Shown: one piece after another, positions 59,848-64,000 of the stretch
How positions within the stretch are numbered: position 1 is the first letter of the stretch
How the letters are laid out: each line of letters starts with the position of its first letter
From: Xenopus tropicalis
Taxonomy: Eukaryota > Chordata > Amphibia > Anura > Pipidae
DNA length: 64,000 nt
Reading direction: 5' to 3'
Assembly (NCBI RefSeq): GCF_000004195.4
Contig: NC_030677.2
Span: forward strand, 199,084,743 to 199,148,742
The notes under the pieces: model-generated
Told to the model about the DNA's origin: nothing
The model's database searches: none
The model's input: the letters and a program-made list of their open reading frames with translations, nothing else
Made by a program: the position numbers and the translations under genes

Positions 59848-60025
59848 TTGGGAATCTGATCAGCTATTATCCCGGCTTCTGCTTTAAACCCAGTGGGTGA
59901 GCTTTAGCTTATAGGGTAAACCCATGTAAATGGGATTTTGTTTAGGAGTTTGGAATTCATTCCCTTTTGACTTGTTCGTGAATCCCCACCCTTGACTCTA
60001 CCTAAGCTGATCAGAAAACCCTGCA

Positions 60026-60066
60026 CTACACTGATGAGCACCAAGAAGGGTGAAACTGGTCTGTAG
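60026..60066 (+). ncRNA. hammerhead-ribozyme-like motif, copy 2
   Basis: The core CTGATGA (60031-60037), GAAA (60052-60055) and GTC (60059-60061) is intact. Stem I pairs CTACA (60026-60030) perfectly with TGTAG (60062-60066). Stem III is the same minimal type (GAAAC, TG, GTC). Stem II (GCACC/AGGGT) has a mismatch, so cleavage activity is uncertain. Confidence 0.62.
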
Positions 60067-60232
60067 TTGGGAATCTGATCAGCTATTATCCCGGCTTCTG
60101 CTTTAAACCCAGTGGGTGAGCTGTAGCCTATAGGATAAACCCATGTAAATGGGATTTTCTTGGAGCTCTTTGGGATTAGTTCCCAGAATTCCTTGTGTTT
60201 ATTTGTTGCTTTCCTGCAATTTGTCCCCACTT

Positions 60233-60536
60233 CAGCATTACCTTTCTAACTCGTGAGCCACAGTCATAAGTAAAAAGGCTTGGAGACCAACACAAGCACC
60301 ATAAAAGTTCATGGAGGAGCCAAATAAGGGCTAAGATTGGCTATTAGGCAGCCTCTATGCACCCTATCAGCTTACAGGAGGCTTTATTTGGTAGGAAATC
60401 TTGTTTTTTATTCAACCAAAACTTGCCCCCAAGTCAGGAATTCAAAAATAACTCCCTGGTTTGGGGGCATTGAGAGCAACATCCAAGGGGTTGGGGAGCA
60501 ACATGTTGCCCCTGAGCCACTGGTTGGGGATCCCTG
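60233..60536. mobile_element. hAT-type MITE, GGTTGGGGATCCCTG family, degenerate left end
   Basis: The right end CTGGTTGGGGATCCCTG is intact and the left end CAGCATTACCTTTCTAACTC is decayed. The interior (ttcatggaggagccaaataa, aacttgcccccaagtcagga) is nearly the same as 62220-62524. A matching 8-bp duplication is not evident. Confidence 0.75.
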
Positions 60537-60962
60537 CCCTAGACATTAGTACAAATACATGAAGTACTGTTGCTTTACATCACAAAAAATGTTGTTCTTA
60601 GTAGATTAATGCTCAGAATGCCCTATATATAGTGATAATGGATCTGTGTGAGTACGGATTGGTGTTGATGTTCAATTCTAGTGCAACAAAACTTTCTTTG
60701 GGGTGGGGGAAGGGGCTAAAGATAAATACAAAGTAAGGGAAGAAAAGCAGGAATAAACAGATAATAAAACCTGATTCACTCACATCACCCCCTTTGCTCT
60801 GGGAGGGGGGGTCATTAAGGTCGGCATTGTATATTAACAGATTCATCAAGAATAGATGAACAAAACCTTTTTAGAGCCACATATAATAGAAACATTGCAC
60901 ATGGGGGAGGCACTGAGTTACCCATTCTTTAAAGGGGAAGAGACTAGAACTCTGACCCGGGT
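60537..60962. other. intergenic, no gene recognised
   Basis: No recognisable feature. Confidence 0.4.
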
Positions 60963-61312
60963 TGGCTCATTTCTTATGTGGGAAAGGGGAAAGGGTCCCT
61001 CCCAGTAGTTTCAGAATTTACTAACCAGGGTCTCCGATTGGCTCATTTCTTATGTGGGAAAGGGTCCCGCCCAGTAGTTTCAGAATATACTAACCAGGGT
61101 CTCCGATTGGCTCATTTCTTATGTGGGAAAGGGTCCCGCCCAGTAGTTTCAGAATATACTAACCAGGGTCTCCGATTGGCTCATTTCTTATGTGGGAAAG
61201 GGTCCCGCCCAGTAGTTTCAGAATATACTAACCAGGGTCTCCGATTGGCTCATTTCTTATGTGGGAAAGGGTCCCGCCCAGTAGTTTCAGAATATACTAA
61301 CCAGGGTCTCCA
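60963..61312. repeat. 69-bp minisatellite, five copies
   Basis: The unit GGCTCATTTCTTATGTGGGA recurs at 60964, 61040, 61109, 61178 and 61247. The first copy is 7 bases longer and the rest are almost identical. Because 69 is a multiple of three, a 121-codon frame with a 23-residue repeat stays open, but there is no other sign of coding. Confidence 0.95.
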
Positions 61313-62211
61313 CTTCCCATCAAATGTAGTTTATCCACTGTGATGGTTTTTATGTATAATAAGCCAATTTCAATTATCTGTAGTCATGTGACCATCTTGC
61401 TTATGACCATATAAATACATTATATTTATGTGTATATATATATATATATATATATCCAATGTATATAGAGGTTTATGTGGGTTATATTGTAGCTAATAAA
61501 TCCAAACTTCAGCGCCCCACTTACTTTCAGTAGCAGCCGACACCAGGCTTCTCCCAGGCCGCTCCATGCCAGTAAGTTCAGAGAATATAGAGGAGAGGCA
61601 CAAAGTGGCAAATATTTGATTGGTTGGTCAGGGTTAACAAACAAGGCCAAGTCTCTTTTTTGGGCAGTCACTCTTTAACATTTATTTATGGCTGAAACAA
61701 CTACACAAGGTTTCATGGGGTACTCCCTTCTTCAGGTGAGACTTCATCGCTAGTGATCCAAAAGCCACAAGCCACCAATAAATACATGATGCACAGGCAT
61801 GCGACTACATTGAAGGATAACTAAACCCTGAGTAAAAAATGGGCCTCCTTCCAGATCCCTTCATACCACCAGCTGAGCCACATCACTGTGGACCCCCTAA
61901 ACATGGCCATTGTGCCTTAGTATGAATAGCACAGTAGCACAGCCAGAGTGATGTACGCCCCTCCAAGCGCTTGGGGTTCTCTTCTCTGCAATCTTCTGAT
62001 AGGAGCCTGTGCAAATGAAGCCAATCTGGACCTGGCACCAACTATACATGCTCAGTGCAGGCAGTCACAGAAGGCGTCCCCCCCTACTGTGCATCTTTTC
62101 ATAGCAAAGTACAGCAAATGGCCACATTTAGGGGGTGCCCAGTGGTGCAGTTTGGGAGGGGGCCCAATGATTATTCAGGGTTTAGTTGTCTTTAACCCTT
62201 GTGTGTTCAGT
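61313..62211. other. intergenic with TA microsatellite
   Basis: A TA run lies at 61433-61455. The block 61680-61740 (aaggtttcatggggtactcc) resembles a repeat. No gene is seen. Confidence 0.4.
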
Positions 62212-62219
62212 ATTAAAGG

Positions 62220-62524
62220 CAGGGTCCCCAACCATTCTTACTCGTGAACCACAGTCAAATGTAAAAAGACTTGGGGAGCAACACAAGCACCATAAAAGTT
62301 CATGGAGGAGCCAAATAAGGGCTAAGATTGGCTATTAGGGGCCTGTATGCACCCTATCAGCTTACAGGGGGCTTTATTTGGTAGGAAATCTTGTTTTTAT
62401 TCAACCAAAACTTGCCCCCAAGTCAGGAATTCAAAAATAACTCCCTGGTTTGGGGGCACTGAGAGCAACATCCAAGGGGTTGGGGAGCAACATGTTGCCC
62501 CAAGTCACTGGTTGGGGATCACTG
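62220..62524. mobile_element. hAT-type MITE with perfect 8-bp duplication
   Basis: Ends CAGGGTCCCCAACC and GGTTGGGGATCACTG are flanked by perfect duplications ATTAAAGG at 62212-62219 and 62525-62532. It is in the same orientation as 60233-60536 and close to it in sequence. The insertion point lies next to a TTAAAGGGG MITE-like end. Confidence 0.92.
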
Positions 62525-62532
62525 ATTAAAGG

Positions 62533-64000
62533 GGATCTTAACACTTTTTCCTCAACTATACAGTTACTAGGCTACAAATCTCATTATACTTTAACATATT
62601 ATCAAGGGATAAAATTACACACTTTTTCTCTGCAATAATGCACTGTATTTATTGTCGCTCTTTTGGTGCATGTTATTTTTTCCCAAGAAACACATCAAAA
62701 TCCATGAACAACCTGTATATTACACTTGGGTTTATCCCTGGCCGGCACACTTAGTAATGTTTCCTCACATAACCCAAACTCTGGCCTCAGGAAGGAATCT
62801 CTGGGCAGCTCTGAATGCTCTTGGCTCTCCAGTATATATTAACTACATGCAGATGGCGCGAGAAAATTCCATGAATTCGAAATCACAACTATGGAAATAG
62901 TAAGGAATGTATAGAAGGGGTGGGTAGGGGGGCTCGTCCTCTGCCGCTTCCCCTCCTCTTTTCCAATCCCAGCTGAGTGGAAGAACAGGGCTGATCTGCT
63001 CCTCTCACAGCATTGCCCTCTCTGGCTTCCAAGGAATGAACTTCCTTGCCACAATGAAAAGGTCCATATCCAGAGCCTACGCCAGTCTCCTCAAATGTCA
63101 GCAGCCACTGCCCCTTATTGGAGGTAAGTGAAGTGTAGTGGTAGCTGCCATCCAATGGAAAGCTCCCTCCAGCTATTACATTCATGCGTCACGCTGGGTG
63201 GATGGTCACAAACATAGGGAATTTATATTTATTAATTCCTACCCTTCCAAACTATTTTACAGGAGCAGTTTTCCTTATATAGCACAATTCCAAGCGCTTC
63301 TCATTCCCCATAGCGCCAGCCTATCAAACAAGTAGTGCGCTGGGTGTCTAAAAACTACTGTTCCCAGCATCGTTACTTAGTATCAGTGCAATCTAAGTAT
63401 CAATCCATTAATATCTATATTTATATTTATGATCAAAGTAATACATCAAGGCTTGAAGGCAAACATATTACTTGCAGTACTATATTTAGTTACTAGACAG
63501 GACTAACACAGCGGCACAAACTAACAGCACTGAGTGCCTATTCGCATTACATGTCTCAGTGGTTTTTGCCTCACGTTCCATTCTTTCTTGTTAATATTGC
63601 ATGGCAACTGGGCTTTGTAATAACTCCTGGCATCTGAATATAAAGAAAGTGTTTCTATGTTGGCTGGGTTTGCTCCTTGGACAAATTAGTTATTGGACTA
63701 GTGCATTCCTAGGTCATCTGGCAAGCACCGCTGCTGGATTTTCAACATCTGATAAATTCTTCTTAATTTGCCCCTAGATCTGTAACCTGGCTGGATAATA
63801 TAACACAGTCTGTGTGCACATAAAATCATGTAAATGGCTGTACTTGGATAAATACCTAGACAAGGATAGGGTAACCTGTAGGCCAAAACTGTGGGTCTGC
63901 CCCCATCCCTGCTGGATTTGGGGCAGCGGCTGAAGGTCAGTTAGATTGAGAACTGGAGAAAAAAAGATATTCAATCTAGATACATATGAAAGCCCGACTT
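62533..64000. other. intergenic, no gene recognised
   Basis: No exon, RNA or complete mobile element is recognised to the end of the window. Short open frames here lack domains. Confidence 0.4.

Larger units (their letters stand above)
59764..60215 (+). repeat. direct duplication of a ~214-bp unit
   Basis: Unit 1 (59764-59977) and unit 2 (59978-60215) share gctctacctaag, gggaatctgatcagctatta, tcccggcttctgctttaaac and ccatgtaaatgggattttct-like blocks. Unit 2 has six extra bases (ctacac or equivalent) just before its hammerhead-like core. Each unit carries one hammerhead-like motif, as in the terminal repeats of Penelope-like elements and retrozymes (family knowledge). Confidence 0.85.

Noticed and set aside
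60978..61343. 121-codon repeat protein
   Set aside because: The open frame follows from a 69-bp period. No start context, exon signals or homologue is recognised.
61691..61738. Minus-strand hammerhead-like sequence (CTGAAGA ... GAAAC)
   Set aside because: The cleavage position would be GTG, which does not fit NUH, and stem I does not pair. At best a decayed relative.

Overview
This is vertebrate genomic DNA, almost certainly from an amphibian of the genus Xenopus. It is AT-rich, has long introns, and is packed with short DNA transposons (MITEs) of types I recognise from frog genomes. Species (tropicalis or laevis) cannot be decided from the window. There is no bacterial, phage or CRISPR content.

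One protein-coding gene is present: the prolactin receptor, prlr, on the + strand. Its eight coding exons (25563 to 43904) join with consensus GT/AG splice sites and no frameshift into a 622-residue type I cytokine receptor. In order it has a signal peptide, two fibronectin-III domains with two N-terminal disulfide pairs and a WSEWS motif, one transmembrane helix, a proline-rich Box 1, a DSGRGS degron and a C-terminal tyrosine (GYMDP). A GC-rich block at 17791-18144 that ends in a good splice donor is a candidate promoter and untranslated first exon. A poly(A) signal at 52335 is a candidate end for an approximately 8.4 kb 3' UTR.

Layout: 1-17.8 kb is intergenic and repeat-rich (hAT, PIF/Harbinger, TTAA-type and Tc1-type elements). 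17.8-25.5 kb is the candidate 5' region of prlr. 25.5-43.9 kb is the prlr coding region, with transposons and minisatellites in its introns. 43.9-52.4 kb is the possible long 3' UTR carrying several MITEs. 52.4-64 kb is a retroelement graveyard: a Penelope-like element remnant (RT plus GIY-YIG), an L1/Tx1-type LINE remnant, two arrays of a 113-bp MITE-borne tandem repeat, a Tc1-type remnant, and a roughly 214-bp direct duplication carrying two hammerhead-ribozyme-like motifs.

The best second-look items are the paired hammerhead-like motifs, a cysteine-containing insert next to the membrane in the receptor, loss of the second residue of the zinc-binding Asp-His pair, and one MITE family holding 1, about 5, about 8 and about 10 copies of the same internal monomer within 60 kb. 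Family names for transposons are from memory and from terminal-repeat and target-site evidence. No database was consulted.
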